Source: Antitrichia curtipendula (lineage: Eukaryota; Streptophyta; Bryopsida; Hypnales; Leucodontaceae). Taken from it: DNA of 64,000 nt. Shown here piece by piece: positions 36,322-49,042 of this stretch. A program made the translations under genes and the position numbers. Under the pieces are notes generated by a model that saw nothing but the letters and a program-made list of their open reading frames with translations, did not search any database and was not told the origin of the DNA. Where the stretch lies: the NCBI GenBank assembly GCA_951230915.1, contig OX579642.1, positions 3,410,001-3,474,000 on the forward strand, read 5' to 3'. Each line of letters opens with the position of its first letter. The first letter of the stretch is position 1.

Positions 36322-37211
36322 TTACTGTACAGTACCCGGAAGGAATGTTATGTAATCCCAGTTTTGGCATTCCAAACAAGTTTGTATTTGTATAACAAAG
36401 AGTATGAAGGTCATTTCAATCCCATATTTTTGGTATTTGATTCTTATGCATTCTCAATTGACCATACCAAATTTTGGTTACTAAAAAACAAAACCCTATT
36501 TTTGGTAAGTTGTTTTGTGTCAAAATCATGGTTTTACAAGAAAGTTGATTAAAACATATTGGTGATGAATTTTTGAGATTTGATTACATGAATATGTAGG
36601 AGACATCCATACACACATCTTTTCTATTAACAAACATCTTTAAAAAGTTTAAAATTCTCTCAATAGAGGTCCAAATGCTTGGATGATCATGACCAAATTT
36701 AGTAAAATTAGATAATTCTTTGTGGTAATTAAATTGTGTTATTTGACTCATACATTATGATTAAATCTATACCATTGAACATGATGATATGTTTATTTTG
36801 CCAAAAGTTAATTAAAAAATGGAGTTATATATTTTACTAAATTTGGTCGTGATCATCCAAGCATTTGGTCCTCTATTGACAGAATTTTAAACTTTTTAAA
36901 GATGTTTGTTAATAGAAAAGATGTATGGATGGATGTCTCCTACATACCCATGTAATCAAATCTCAAAAATTCATCACCAATATGTTTTAATCAACTTTCT
37001 TGTAAAACCATGATTTTGACACAAAAATAACTTATCAAAAATAGGATTTTGTTTTTTAGTAACCAAAATTTGGTATGGTCAATTGAGAATGCATAAGAAT
37101 CAAATACCCAAAATATGGGATTGAAATGACCTTCATACTCTTTATTATACAAACTTGTTTGGAATGCCAAAACTGGGATTACATAACATTCCTTCCGGGT
37201 ACTGTACAGTA
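36322..37211. mobile_element. family C foldback element, copy 2 (long near-perfect arms)
   Basis: Arms of about 380 bp (36322-36708 and 36831-37211) are almost identical reverse complements around a ~120 bp spacer. The tips are TACTGTACAGTA then CCCGGAAGGAATG at the left and the mirror at the right. The interior includes CCATACCAAATTTTGG and ATTGGTGATGAATTTTTGAG. No ORF of transposase type. Copies 2 and 3 touch or are nested at about 37200-37211. Confidence 0.88.
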
Positions 37212-38198
37212 CAATGGGGTACAATAATCTTATAACCAGACAATTTTAGCCATGCACTTTTTTTTTTGTACAATATAGAGTTTAATTGGTATATTTTGGT
37301 AAGCGTAATTATCATTGCATGCTTACACAACCCTAACCAAACATACCAAATTTCAATTTCAAAAAACTCAAACTCCATTTTTGGTGAATTTTTAAAGTTA
37401 ATTTTCATAATTTTACATGATGTTTTATTGAAAACAATTGGTGATGAAATTTTTTAATCCGATTGCATAGATATGTAGGAAACATCCATATGTACATCTT
37501 TCATGTTAAAAAAAAACACCATTAAATAACAAAGATATGATCTAGGAAGAGTTCAATGTGAAGTTTCGGATGACCAAATTTTGTAAGATAGATATCTCTA
37601 TATCAATTAATTAGATTTTGGCAAAGTAATTGTTCCAAAATTACAATTTTGTACATATGGATGTAATTTTGTACAAAATTGTAATATGTTTCATCATGTA
37701 CATATGGATTTTGAAAAAGTGATATGTTCCATCATGTACAAAATTAGCTACTACGTGAGAGAAATATAGAAAAATCTAATTATAATAAAGAGATATCTAT
37801 TTTTACAAAAGTTATGCATTGTCACCCCAACATTGAAATCTCTATAGAAGGAATTGTGAAACTTTTTTGGAGATGCTTGTTGAATAGAAGATGTGTGTGT
37901 GGATGTTCCTTACCTATCTACATAATTGAATTAAAAAAATTCATCACCAATTTTTTTCAATAAAACATCATGTAAAACTATAAAAATTAACTTTAAAAAT
38001 TCACCAAAAATAGAATTTTGCTTTTTTGAAACTGAAATTTGGTATGCTTGGTTGGGTTGTGTAAGGATGCAATGATAATTATACTTACCAAAATACACCA
38101 ATTAAACTCCATGCTATACAAAAAAAAATTGCATGGCTCAAGTAGATTGGTTGTAAGATTATTTTACCCAACTATACGGTACCCACAAGGAAGTTTAC
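37212..38198. mobile_element. family C foldback element, copy 3
   Basis: The left end, about GGGGTACAATAATCTTATAA, and right end, TTGTAAGATTATTTTACCCA, are mirrored. The inner landmarks ACCAAATTTCAATTTC, ACATGATGTTTTATTGAAAA and ATATGTAGGAAACATCC are mirrored too. Family C internal order matches copies 1, 2 and 4. The spacer holds several shorter inverted pieces (TGTACATATGGAT). Confidence 0.82.
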
Positions 38199-39483
38199 AT
38201 TCACAGAAGTCAATTAACAAAAATAGAGCACATACCTCAAATTTCAAATTGCCATCGTGCATGTTCAAAAATGATCCAAATCACAAACCACAAAGTGCAT
38301 TGGAAAGATAATGAAGTCTACTTTATTGATGTCTTAAGCATTTTCAAAAAACTTGTAAAATTATATATATAAATAGCAATTTTTGGCATACTATCTACTA
38401 TCTAGTGCTACCACCATTAGCTTTTATTTCAACCTTTACAAGGTGAGGCATGCTAGTAAGGAGAACTTCAATCATCTTTAAAGACACTTCTTCCCATGTC
38501 CTTTGAATGGTGTTGACTAATTCTTTTTTGTTTGGTAGTAGTACCTCATATTGGACAGTGTCTTTTCCAATCTTTTATAGTTTTTTGATGGGATTTAAGT
38601 TAGGAGAGTTCGTGAGCCATGAAAGCATTCTCTTGCGATGTGCTTGCCTCCAATCACTTGATTCCTTGCTACGATGCACCTTAGTGCCATCTTCCATAAA
38701 GATAAGTGTCTCAAGGTGATCATGGAGAATTAGAAGTTACTCAATTAGCGTTTATAGACTACAACACTATCCCTACTTTTTTGAGTATTAGGTGGCATTA
38801 TAAGGAGAAGAAACTTATCAAAAATAGTGAATGTACCCCATACCATTATTGATAAACACCAAATTTAAAAAAAAATGCTAAACAATCCAAACAAAATCGT
38901 TTGTGTGACTTTTATCATACCTTCACTTGCCTTGCTCTTTTTCCAATTTTGAATGAAGATTTGTCCGTCCTTGTCACATTCTTCCAATTAGATGTTGTGA
39001 AGTGCTAATATTCATAGCTCTTATAAAGCATACATTATACCACCATTGAAGTCGTTTGTTACAATCCAAAACACCTACAATCTCACACAATCTATTTTTG
39101 TCTTTAGAAGTGCCCTTACTCACCAAAGTACAAGCACAATGTATCCACAAGCTACCACATTGCTTGGCCAAAACATGTTTTGCACTGAAAGGTTGTTGGA
39201 GTTCTGGTTGACAAAAATCTGAATTGTATTGGTGCAAGAAGCATTGACGTTGATGTTGACATTGACATTGAGTGTAAGAGGTGCAAACACAACTTGAAGT
39301 GCAATCAATGCAATTCAACTTTTCCTACACATGTGGCTTTAATTAACATCTAAATGACACCTAACATAAAGTTAACTCATTTTTCAACAATTACGTGGTA
39401 GTTTCATGAAGTTTGGAGGTATGAAGTAGAAGATATGATAAATCAAAGTTGCACTTCATTTTTAGTGGTATTTTGAGTTCGAA
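38199..39483. other. AT-rich intergenic DNA
   Basis: No supported gene. Short frames occur around 38507-38719 and 38974-39318, but they lack recognisable features. Likely old repeat remnants. Confidence 0.4.
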
Positions 39484-40735
39484 AATTTGACCGCAAACTT
39501 CCTTGTGGGTACTGTATTGTTCAGTTGTGTCCAATAATCTTACAAACTGCATGTTGTGCCATTCAACTTATTTGGCATATTAGAGTTAATTGTAAAATGA
39601 ACCCCAATTTGTAGAAAGGTTGTCAAAGGAAGGTTTAACTAGGAATGATGCAAAAAAACCCAGCACCAAACTCCACAAACTAGATTTGGGTGTTTCAAAG
39701 AATTCCATCTTGTTGTTTTTTCAAATTCTAGCTCCTCATCCCTCATTTTACACATTTTACAATTAATTCTATTAATAAAGAAAACAATTGGCATTTTTCA
39801 TCATGCATATTTAACTCCTAAAGTCCCATAGACATTTTTATGTTAGAAACTACTCAAAACTGCCAATTCTACTGTATTTATCCAAGAAAATTATTTTCTT
39901 TTAAGAATCTAATCTTAGGGTCTTGTACTTCACTTGTCTCAAATCATGTGGTAAAAATTTCTTAAACTTTAAGCGTACAAATTGGAAGATTTTAGCATTC
40001 AAAGTTGGAAAAATTTGTCTTTTTGAACATTGGCTTGCAATTTTAGATGACTTTGATTGCCATTTGTGGAAAAAAATTGCACTACAAACTTTGAATTAAA
40101 TTTTTTTGTATGGAAGAATTGAGCTGAAAGTCTAGGTTTTTTTTTTAATACATTTGATTTTTATTCTTAAAAAAATTATTAAATAGAAGTAGGTCCAAGA
40201 TTGAAAAAAACACTAAATTGTCAATAGCTCTAAGATGGGATTAAAAAACTATAATTCTAATGGTTAGATTGTTTTAGCAAGCAGACTTAACCTTGTCAAA
40301 CAATTTTTTTTGCAAAACTGTAAAAATTGCATTTAGAAATGAATCTTGTAAGTTATTTTTTCAAGAAGATGCTCTAATTGCCTGAAAAATAAGATTGTCC
40401 ATAACTTTCACATAACAAATCAAAATGGAATGAATCAAATGTTTCCTACATATATCTCCAATCATTTTTTTTTATTTTTTTATTTCACCACCAGTTTTTC
40501 AATCAATCATCACAAATGTAAAATAAAATATTTCACATAAAATGGAATTTTGTTTTTTTGAAATGAAGATTTGGTGTACTTAATTGGAATTGTATAAGAA
40601 TTGAATGTTAATTATGCAAGATGAAAAATGTTAATTGTATTCTATATTATGCAAAAAAAGAAGTTGGATGATACAAAATAGGCAATTTGCAAGAATATTA
40701 TACCTGATTGTACACATATCCATAATGCAAAGTAG
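39484..40735. mobile_element. family C element, copy 4, with family H/D sequence inside
   Basis: The left tip AAACTTCCTTGTGGGTACTG with CCAATAATCTTACAAACTGC, and the right-half landmarks (GGAATTTTGTTTTTTTGAAA, GTATAAGAATTGAATG, TACCTGATTGTACAC), match family C ends. The interior instead contains family D sequence (39590-39720) and family H-like sequence (about 39780-40440). It looks like a C element interrupted by other repeats. Confidence 0.55.
39590..39720. repeat. repeat D, second copy (inverted relative to 2817-2950)
   Basis: ACCCCAATTTGTAGAAAGGT, GAAGGTTTAACTAGGAATGA and AGCACCAAACTCCACAAAC match, in reverse, a block at 2817-2950 within an MLO intron. Non-coding. Confidence 0.75.
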
Positions 40736-41622
40736 AGCTAAATTCACATCATCTCAAGTGGACAACCCCCAAACCGACACTTTTTTGTTGTTGGGCTTAA
40801 TTTAATTATCATACCATTATCGTAATGGTACAATACAATAATTTAATATTTAATATTTCAATGTGTTCTAAAATTAAATAATGTGATTTTGGTAAATTAG
40901 TGTCAAACACACTAATAGAAAAAAAAATCAGTGAACATAGTCGGTTTGTTGTTGATGAATGAACTACGGTTTTTCATTTGAACTTCAAAAAACTGAGGGA
41001 CTCAGCATATCCATGCCATTCTTTGATGTGGAATCCAATTGCAAATATGCCTTCTTAAAACTGGTGTTTAAAAATTTAGCCATTCATCAAATGCTAATAG
41101 AAAAATTGCTGAAAAAGTAACTCACCAATTGTACTGATCTACAATCAGAGAAAATTCAACGACCACTAGAACCGAAATTCACAGGCAATTCATAAGCCGT
41201 CATGGCTATTTTCCAGAATAGCTTAAATTAATTGCCTCCTGAATGAAAAAACAATCATAAATCCTGACTCAGATTAAAGATGAAGGGTACCAAACAAAAT
41301 AGAAATTTTTTTTCTAGAAAATAGAGAATTCTTCAAAATGAAAAATGTACATCCCTACCTGCACAGCTGTTCCTGACCTTGAACATATTTCAACATGCAT
41401 TTTTAGTTTCAGTAAAAGTTGGTTCAACATAAAAAGTGGGTAAATTATTAGGTTTTCAAGGGTGGAAGGTCACCATTGCAGAGAACATTCAAAAGTTTCC
41501 CATGACCACTTGATGACCCTCTTGGAAACAGGCTCTCTCTTCCATCCTGACGTTTATTTTAAAACAACAAATTTCACAAGCAAATTTCCTGATAATCACG
41601 GAGATCTGTGAATCATAAAGAC
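40736..41622. other. intergenic repeat remnants
   Basis: Contains a short fragment resembling a family B end (CCCCCAAACCGACACTTTTT near 40768). Otherwise unrecognised. Confidence 0.35.
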
Positions 41623-41898
41623 TAAGGTGGGTACACCCAAAACCGCCACTTTTTGCTACTGAGCCTTTTACTATTATTAGACTGGTCAAATTTTCATATG
41701 CTCTTGTAGGAAAGTGAAAGGAGGTTCCAACGCACCAGAGAACATGACATTTGGATACTGTATGCAAAAGTTATTAAGAAACAAAGTTTGGTTCTAAAAG
41801 TGTTTCTTCCACATAGGTACAGAACTGATTTTGGAGATGTACACATAGTATAGATGGCGGTTTAAGGCCGGTGGCACATTTGGGTGTACCTACCTTAC
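41623..41898. mobile_element. MITE family B, copy 2 (full)
   Basis: 276 bp, with TAAGGTGGGTACACCCAAA at the left and TTTGGGTGTACCTACCTTAC at the right. The interior has GTGAAAGGAGGTTCCAACG, GACATTTGGATACTGTATGC and TTGGAGATGTACACATAGTA. Non-coding. It abuts the 3' end of the broken gene at 41.9 kb. Confidence 0.9.
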
Positions 41899-41912
41899 CA
41901 ACTACACAGCTA

Positions 41913-44110
41913 CAATTTCAGAAGGGCTTTCACATGCTGTATGTATTCCTCGCCAGAAATGACACCATCATCTTTAGCCATCCTTAGATTTGCGATTTTC
42001 AACTTGCTATTCTGTTGCATCGCCATGTCCAGCTTAACCCTCTCTGATTTTCAACCAAACAGCTAACAAGGCAGAGTAACCTTTAGCTAGCTACCAAAGT
42101 ACTGCTCTTAAATCGCTTCTCCACCATTTCTGACTTGGACATGACCTTGCTTAAAGCAACTTTGGACACGACCTTCTCCATCACCTCAAGCTTGCACATG
42201 TTCCTCTCCATCTCCACCTCCAAGTAGAACTAGTTGTTGTTGCTAGCATGTGACTACGAGCACTCTTAGACTCTCGTAGAATGGTAACGCTAGATTGGAT
42301 TGGGATGTCCATGTTGATCATCTGTACCATATGCATTGTTTTCAAAAAGTTGTTCACGGTAAGTATTGTTAAGATCATTTTCTTCCAAAATCCCGTCAGA
42401 ATCCTCAGCCATTAATGGTTTTAGTATCTAATTCTGGATAAAGAGGAAAAGAATGGAAGTGAAATAAACCTTAATCGATAAGAATTACTCCATACAAGAA
42501 GTAACTTAAAAGAAATGATTCAATACTATGGTACGATACTGTGTAATATTCACCTCATCGATATCCATGGTTGTCTGATCTTCATCACCATTTAGGAGAA
42601 TAACATTGTTCAACCATTGATAATTCTCATTGCCCCGCATTCTGGTAGTTATTCTCCATGTAACACTCTGATACACGATTTGTGTCATGACCAGGATGGG
42701 ATGGATTCGTTAATTGAATATGATCTCCCTCTCCTTCAGTAAACTGCTCCTCAATTTGGACCAGCTCTTGACGAAAATTGTTACGATTGAAATTGTACGA
42801 AAGCCCCGTGTCATCTTCCACAGAAGTTCCTGCAGACAAGCTGCTTGGGGCAACGCTGCAAGTGATTGATATGGGGCTCATCCATTGATCACGATTAGCA
42901 GTTACAACACTTTCGAGCGACGCGAGTTGCGTGCTGTAACTTGTGTAGCTACTACGGGGGCTGAATCCCACCGCTGGCACACCATCGTCTTACATTTTGA
43001 ACCCCTCATGACTTGGCTCCAGAGAGTTGCAGTTTGCAAGTTGTACTTGGAGAAGCGATTTGGAGTCTTTCCTGATATTATCGTTTGAGTTTTCCTTGAT
43101 CCACGGTGACAACTTATCAAACATGGAATCTGCATGGAAGCCTCTGCAAATTTATCGAGATACCATATTATCAAAGTCCGATGATCTACTTGAATGAAAG
43201 AGTCTGTGGAGACTAAACGAAAATACTCGATCCAACAAACATTCACCCATGAAGCACAGTCATGACTAAAAAATCCACATCTCTATTCATTAAGCATTCA
43301 ACAATGACAATTACTTCAATGACAAACGCACCTAAAACCGACACTTTGCCTTCGGAACCATGATCGATTGCTGTTCGTAAAACACATTCCAAAGCACTGG
43401 AATTGAATATTGTCCGTAGATGGTGTTGAGTGGTTTGACTATATCTACCTTGATTGCTTGCGTTCCTGAATAAAATGTCTACAATCCCAGTATGTTGTAC
43501 AAAAGAATCAACAGGCAGCATAATCTATGCAGAGACTCTGATTTTGAGGATTGCAAATACCATACCTGATAACCTGGCATGATTTTCCATCAGGGGATGA
43601 CAACAAGTGGCTGATAGTCGCCATGCCGGAAGGGAAATTTTCTTTGTGATGCTCAGGCAACAGCTGCTCGAACTTTTGCTTGCAATACTTGAAGTCTCCA
43701 AGCTTTGGTAGCTCCCTGGAACCTCAAAACTTGATGATGGTGGAGTGAAATGGGTTCCACCGTCGAGAGATCCATCAACATTCTCCAAGTCATGTGTTGC
43801 CTCTGTAGCTAGCCAACAGTTGACGAACTTGTGCGGGTACCTTCTACGAAAATCCTCAATTGCAATGGCGATGTCTTTCTGTGCCTCATTAAAAAATTCG
43901 TGTAGGGTGAATTTGGACCACAATTTTCCTTGAGCTGTTGGTGGTAGAGAGAAACCAGCCTTTTAACCTCTTTGCAACAATTACCCTCTATACTTATGCT
44001 CTTATTAGACACCATCTCAAGCACCTCTACTTCCCTCCCAATATTGATAGTGTCAAATTTCTCAACTATGTGACCTTGACCTAAAGTGGACAAATCTTGC
44101 CAGTTTCCTT
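41913..44110 (-). pseudogene. unrecognised multi-exon gene, probably broken
   Basis: Several minus-strand blocks look protein-coding but I do not recognise the family. In order: QGNWQDLSTLGQGHIVEKF...CCKEVKRLVSLYHQQ (about 44108-43935); LWSKFTLHEFFNEAQKDIAI...ENHARLSG ending at a GTATGG donor (43566); acceptor at 43466 then NASNQGRYSQTTQHHLRTIF...GSEGKVSVL; GFHADSMFDKLSPWIKENSN...HEGFKM; then, after an in-frame TAA (near 42990), VPAVGFSPRSSYTSYSTQLA...ENNYQNAGQ; then, in another frame, NENYQWLNNVILLNGDEDQ; then AEDSDGILEENDLNNTYREQ; then an amphipathic C-terminus (NLRMAKDDGVISGEEYIQHV...LLKL stop). The in-frame stop and the frame change near 42650 suggest decay, unless extra introns remove them. 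Confidence 0.45.
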
Positions 44111-44600
44111 GTACAGACAGTGCAAAAATTTCTATCTAAATGACCTATGGTTGGATGTGGACAATCTGTCGCCTTATCTCAAAAACTTGGCTTCCTACCT
44201 TGCATTTGAAGTGCAAAAATTCTCTACTCAATGACATATGATACAATCTCTCGCCTTGCCTAAAAATCATAGCTTCCTTCACGTACCGATAGTGCAAAAA
44301 TTCTCAACTAAAAGTCCTTCAATCTGAAGTGAACAATCTCTCTCTTGACGACATAATCTTGCTTCAAACCCCTCGACTGAACTAAGGGCAAAAATGATTC
44401 AAAGGGCAAAATTTCTTAACTCAATGATCATCAACCCAAACTTGACAATCTCTCGCATATAGAACTTCAAAACCTTGAGCCTTTTTCTGTTGCACAAACA
44501 ATGTAAAGTTTCGTAAGTAAATGACCTATGATGCAAAGTGAACAGGGAAGCGGCAAGGCGAGAGATTGTCTACTCCCCCATTGCAAAATCCGAGAAGCCC
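44111..44600. repeat. degenerate ~85-110 bp tandem array
   Basis: The motifs GTGCAAAAATTCTCTACTCA, AATGACCTATG and ACAATCTCTCGCCTTG recur about every 85-110 bases. The last unit runs into the 5' block of the unrecognised gene, so part of that gene was built from or overrun by this array. Confidence 0.55.
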
Positions 44601-46898
44601 TTGACGAGAACTGACTTTCATAACAGATATCAGATGCACATCCAATTCCATATAGATCAACTCCACGATCTCTCTTCTCTCCCAAGGAAAATATCAAGAG
44701 AGAGAATTGCACATGAAAACAGCAAAGTAAGACATACGTTAGGGGTCTAAGACAATCCTTCGCCACCCTAGCACTGATCTATGCGAATTGAAGAGTAAGA
44801 CAAAAACACCCTTTCAATCCCAACCTCAAGTCGAAATGTGAAAGATTGATAGGGACAAACCATACACAACAGCCAGTCTGCAAAACACCATGAACAATAT
44901 TCTACAAAACTCGCCAAATAGTAGTGTAGAGAGATTGTCGAAGAGGGATTCCAGAAACAGAACGCACTGTCTGAGGTCACAGAAATTCAAAATTAACTCC
45001 TACAAAATAGAGGTCAAATTTTTACAGTTGACTCCACGCTGCGGTGGAAAAAAGAAACTCTCCATGGAAAACTCGTAGCACTACCCTAGACAACTATATA
45101 AGGGCCATGGATTCATTACTCCTACATACATCTCACCTACATAAATCCATGAGAAAAACGTAGGAAGGCAGGTAATAGTCTATTTAGACTATATGAATCT
45201 AAATTTGGATACATTGAACCAAAATTACTCAAGAATTTTCATTCGAACATCATGCATGATAAATGCATGACTTCCATCAGTGAAATGAATCTCCAACAAG
45301 AAGAAGAGCAACACTGACCTTGCAAAATCTCAAGAACAAATCTAATCATAGTACAAATAGAAAACTACCGATGAATTTCAAAAAAGTCCCTGAATGCTGA
45401 TCTGCTCGTTCAGCACCCCCATATTGTAATACAACTCCACAACTCCACAACTCGACGTGCAATGCAGATACATATCATTATATAATATTAACTGATTGTC
45501 TACAAATTCTGGGCCAGTAATTCTAGTATAAGTTAAGGCATGAACAAAACGTTTGCTCAGAGAAAATACCCGGTACTACGAAGCCAGGGACGATGCCCTC
45601 ACACGGTAACAATTACGCCCCACCTGCAAACAACAACTCCGAAGTTGCACAGGAAGTTAGAATTAGAAAGTGTAGGAGCGGAGTTCTGGAGGATGTCCAT
45701 AAACTGAAGTTCTCCCGCTGTCTCAAAGACCGTCCTTCATCAGTCAACGTTTCTTGTTTGAGGCTTACAAGTTAAAACAACTTCAACGTAGTAGTTTATA
45801 GTGATGTCGTGTCATCTAAACAAAGTTACAAGAAAATGCAAGGATGCTACTGAAGCCCCTCAAGTCAAAGATCAAGGGTTGAACGAGCACAAACAAGGAC
45901 CGAGTGTTTCATACTTATGTGCACTGGTTCTTGCTCTAGGGGTGTGCTTTACGCACAGAGATCAAGGCTTCAAAACACAATTGTTCACCATTTTATCTCT
46001 TCAAAACTTGAGAGTAGGCGCACCACCAAAGTCGTTTCTGCAGAGAAACAAAAGTTAAAGAAGATGAGGTTCGTCAACTACATTATTTCATACATCACAG
46101 AAAAGCTCAATTAAATTGACAAAATATTAACTGTCAAATTAATAGGCGTTAGATTCACGAAGCTCTCAAATTGATTAATGTTAAGTAAATGGTAGTGTAA
46201 CGGAAATGGTAGTAACTCAATGTTTAGTGTGTTGTTAGTGTCATTAACATTAACTTGATATCTATTTAACATTAAGTCAACAAAAACCTCACATTAATTT
46301 ATCATCATCATATGAAGAAAAATCTAATGTCCTACTAGATTAACAGTAACTTATCATCAATAGGTTTGTGCATCTAATGACGATCTTTCAAATGCACAAG
46401 AAAATACGAACACTCAGAGATTAAAACAAATATACCAGATCCCTACAGCTTCGAATCGGCAATACTCATCATGCAAAGTTCCTTACTGTAGATGAAGAGC
46501 ACTTGTATACATACTCATTCACCATACAATCAAGGAACTCCAAATCCTTGCATTAATTAATACTCCCCCGTCGTTGAAATCTGACGCAATTAAGCAATTA
46601 AATCTGACATAGAGTGTATAGATCTGTGTTTCAATTCATTCAGAAAAACGCTAGAGAGATCAACCCTGCAACATTCCGGTACACTTCTCGAAATTGTCCA
46701 GTACATTTGAATTTGCTCAATTAAGGTGTCATTCAAAGCCCTCAAAACGAACACCCATATTTTGCAGTTCAACTCAATTGCTGATCCAGTTATAACAGAG
46801 AGTGATTAAAACTTCAATCTCCATCGCGAACCATGACCTTCGCTGAAAACAGACCATGAACTCTGGAGTGTAACTTTGTGAGAGGCATTGCTAAAACT
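44601..46898. other. unassigned DNA, no recognised gene
   Basis: Less AT-rich than its surroundings, with several short open frames on both strands (for example 45593-45775 and 46590-46772 minus) that show no family motif. It could hold 5' exons or the leader of the unrecognised minus-strand gene. Confidence 0.3.
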
Positions 46899-46938
46899 CT
46901 AAACCCTAACCCTAAACCCTAATCCTAAACCCTAAAAA
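46899..46938. repeat. interstitial telomere-type repeats
   Basis: About five units of CCCTAAA/CCCTAA in tandem (CTAAACCCTAACCCTAAACC ...). This is the Arabidopsis-type plant telomere repeat. It is short, so it may equally be a promoter telo-box cluster. Confidence 0.85.
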
Positions 46939-49042
46939 AAACTAGAAACACGGCAATTGAGTACTAAGCCTCGCTTCATTTGGTTGAGAATCAAAGTGAT
47001 TCAACCAAGGTAACTACAACTGAATCCAATTAACCAATTGGTTGTTGTTCCTATTATTAAATTGCTTAATTTTTGTCATAATTTGTTAGATGTCTAAAGA
47101 ATATTCTAGATTTTTTTCTTAATTTTTTTCATTATACCTATGAATGAATAAACTATAAATTTACAAATTGTTGAAAATAGGTGTGTGTTTCAAAAAAGCA
47201 ATTTATAGACTCTCCTTAATAGAGATAGTACATTTTAGGTAAGAATTTGTAGGGGGAGATTTTAGAAAGAACTTACAATTAGGTTCCGTTCACTTTTATG
47301 GTATACATCTTTTGTAGTTTAGAATTGGAATTTTGGAAAATAGTATGCTATTGAAGCTTCATTTTTCAATTCTACCTATTTGCATTTGAAATCAGTGACT
47401 AGGTGAAAATTGAAGTTTGAAAAAAATAAAACATGAGACTAGTTGGTGAAGCTTGAATTGCATGTCAATCCATAAAGTCCTATTGTCCATGTAGTGGACA
47501 AAATGGATTTTAGATAGACTCCTATGGTCTCCATTTTTGTCATGATTTCTTAAAACTTTTCCTTGTGGTAGAAAAGCAGATTGGCTTTCTAGGAATATAA
47601 TTTCTATTTCAATTGGTGCCCATGAGTAAAAATTATGCCATAATAACCTCAAAAAAGCCAAGCCTAGACAACAAACAAATTTAAAACAAATTTAATTACT
47701 ATTTTTCCTCATAGATTATATTTTGGTCTATAAGAAAAAAATTTACTCATTCCATTTAGACTAGTGATGTTAAAATTATAAAGCTTCTTGTTTTGGCAAC
47801 GATCATACCATCTTCTTCAGAAAATAACATACTTGAATTTCATAATTTAAAAAGAAGGGTCTACAAAGTTTACTATGCCTTCTAGAACAATCTCATTGTC
47901 AAGATTAGTGCATTTCAATTCCATCTTAGAGCTATTAAAAAAAAAAAAATTCCTTATATCTTGTTTCTATATGTACTAAACAAATTCTTAAAGAATGAAA
48001 GTCAAGTTTGTTTATTCTTAAACTTCCTAGACTATCAACTCATATCTTCAACAAAAATTCTTCTTAGATTCAAATCTTTGGTGCAAATTTTTTAAGAAGA
48101 GTCAAAGTCAAATAATCTAGTCAATTGATATGTTCAAAAATCCATTTTCTTTACCTTAAACACAAATATTTTGCATTCTACAAGGTCAAAGTTTTTGAAA
48201 TTTCTTCCACACATCCTTATACTAGTCTAGTGCAAGATCCTTTGGTAAAATATGAAAAAATGACTAGCGTGGAACTTCAAAGGTTAAAGTATAAGCTTTT
48301 GTTTTTTATGTGCTTGAAAGTGTAGATTTTCACCTAGTTAAATTATATTTCTCAAGTTTCGTAACGATTGAAAAATCAAAAGTTCATTAGAACAAGGTAA
48401 AAAAAAAATCGGAAAATTAAAATTAATAAGTACACTTGGAATTGAAAATCATATTATTGGAAAAATTGGATTAATTCTTCCTAATTGCATTCCATTTGTA
48501 GAATTGACCCCTACAAATTCTTGCATAAAATTGACAACCTCTAAAAGATTGAAGTTAGCTTTGGATATTTTTTTTTTTAAATATACTTTAAAAATTCATA
48601 ATTTATTCATATGGTGTTCAAAAATGCATGTTACAAAAATCTAAAATCATCTTTTGACTCTTTAAGACAATCCAACAAGAACTTAGACAATCTAATTATA
48701 GGAACCATGCTCAAACACCTAATAAGAAGGTTTTAGATGTACTTGTTACCGTGCCTTATTTTCTCATTTATTGTTGTCCATTGTTGAATATAAATGCTAC
48801 TTTAAGCGTGTCAATTTTTCATGTTCTAGAGGTTGATGTAAGGTAGGAGGTCCATAAATTGTCCATTTTAAGAGTTCAAGTTAATGTAGTCAAGTTAGAC
48901 TTCTAGAAATTAATTTTTCACAAAATTTCATTTGAAACTCAAATGGAAATGGCATCTAATTCAAACCATTTCATATTTTTTGAAACTTCCTTAGAATTAG
49001 TTAAGAATTTTGAAGTTGAAAGACATTGGTCACGCATGCTAT
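46939..49042. other. AT-rich repeat remnants
   Basis: Contains sequence related to family H interiors (for example ATTCCATCTTAGAGCTATTA near 47917-47937). No coding evidence. Confidence 0.4.

Noticed and set aside
41623..41898. Target duplication for family B (TAA/TTA, PIF/Harbinger type)
   Set aside because: The trinucleotides at the two ends are inverted rather than direct copies, so they belong to the terminal repeat; flanks do not match.
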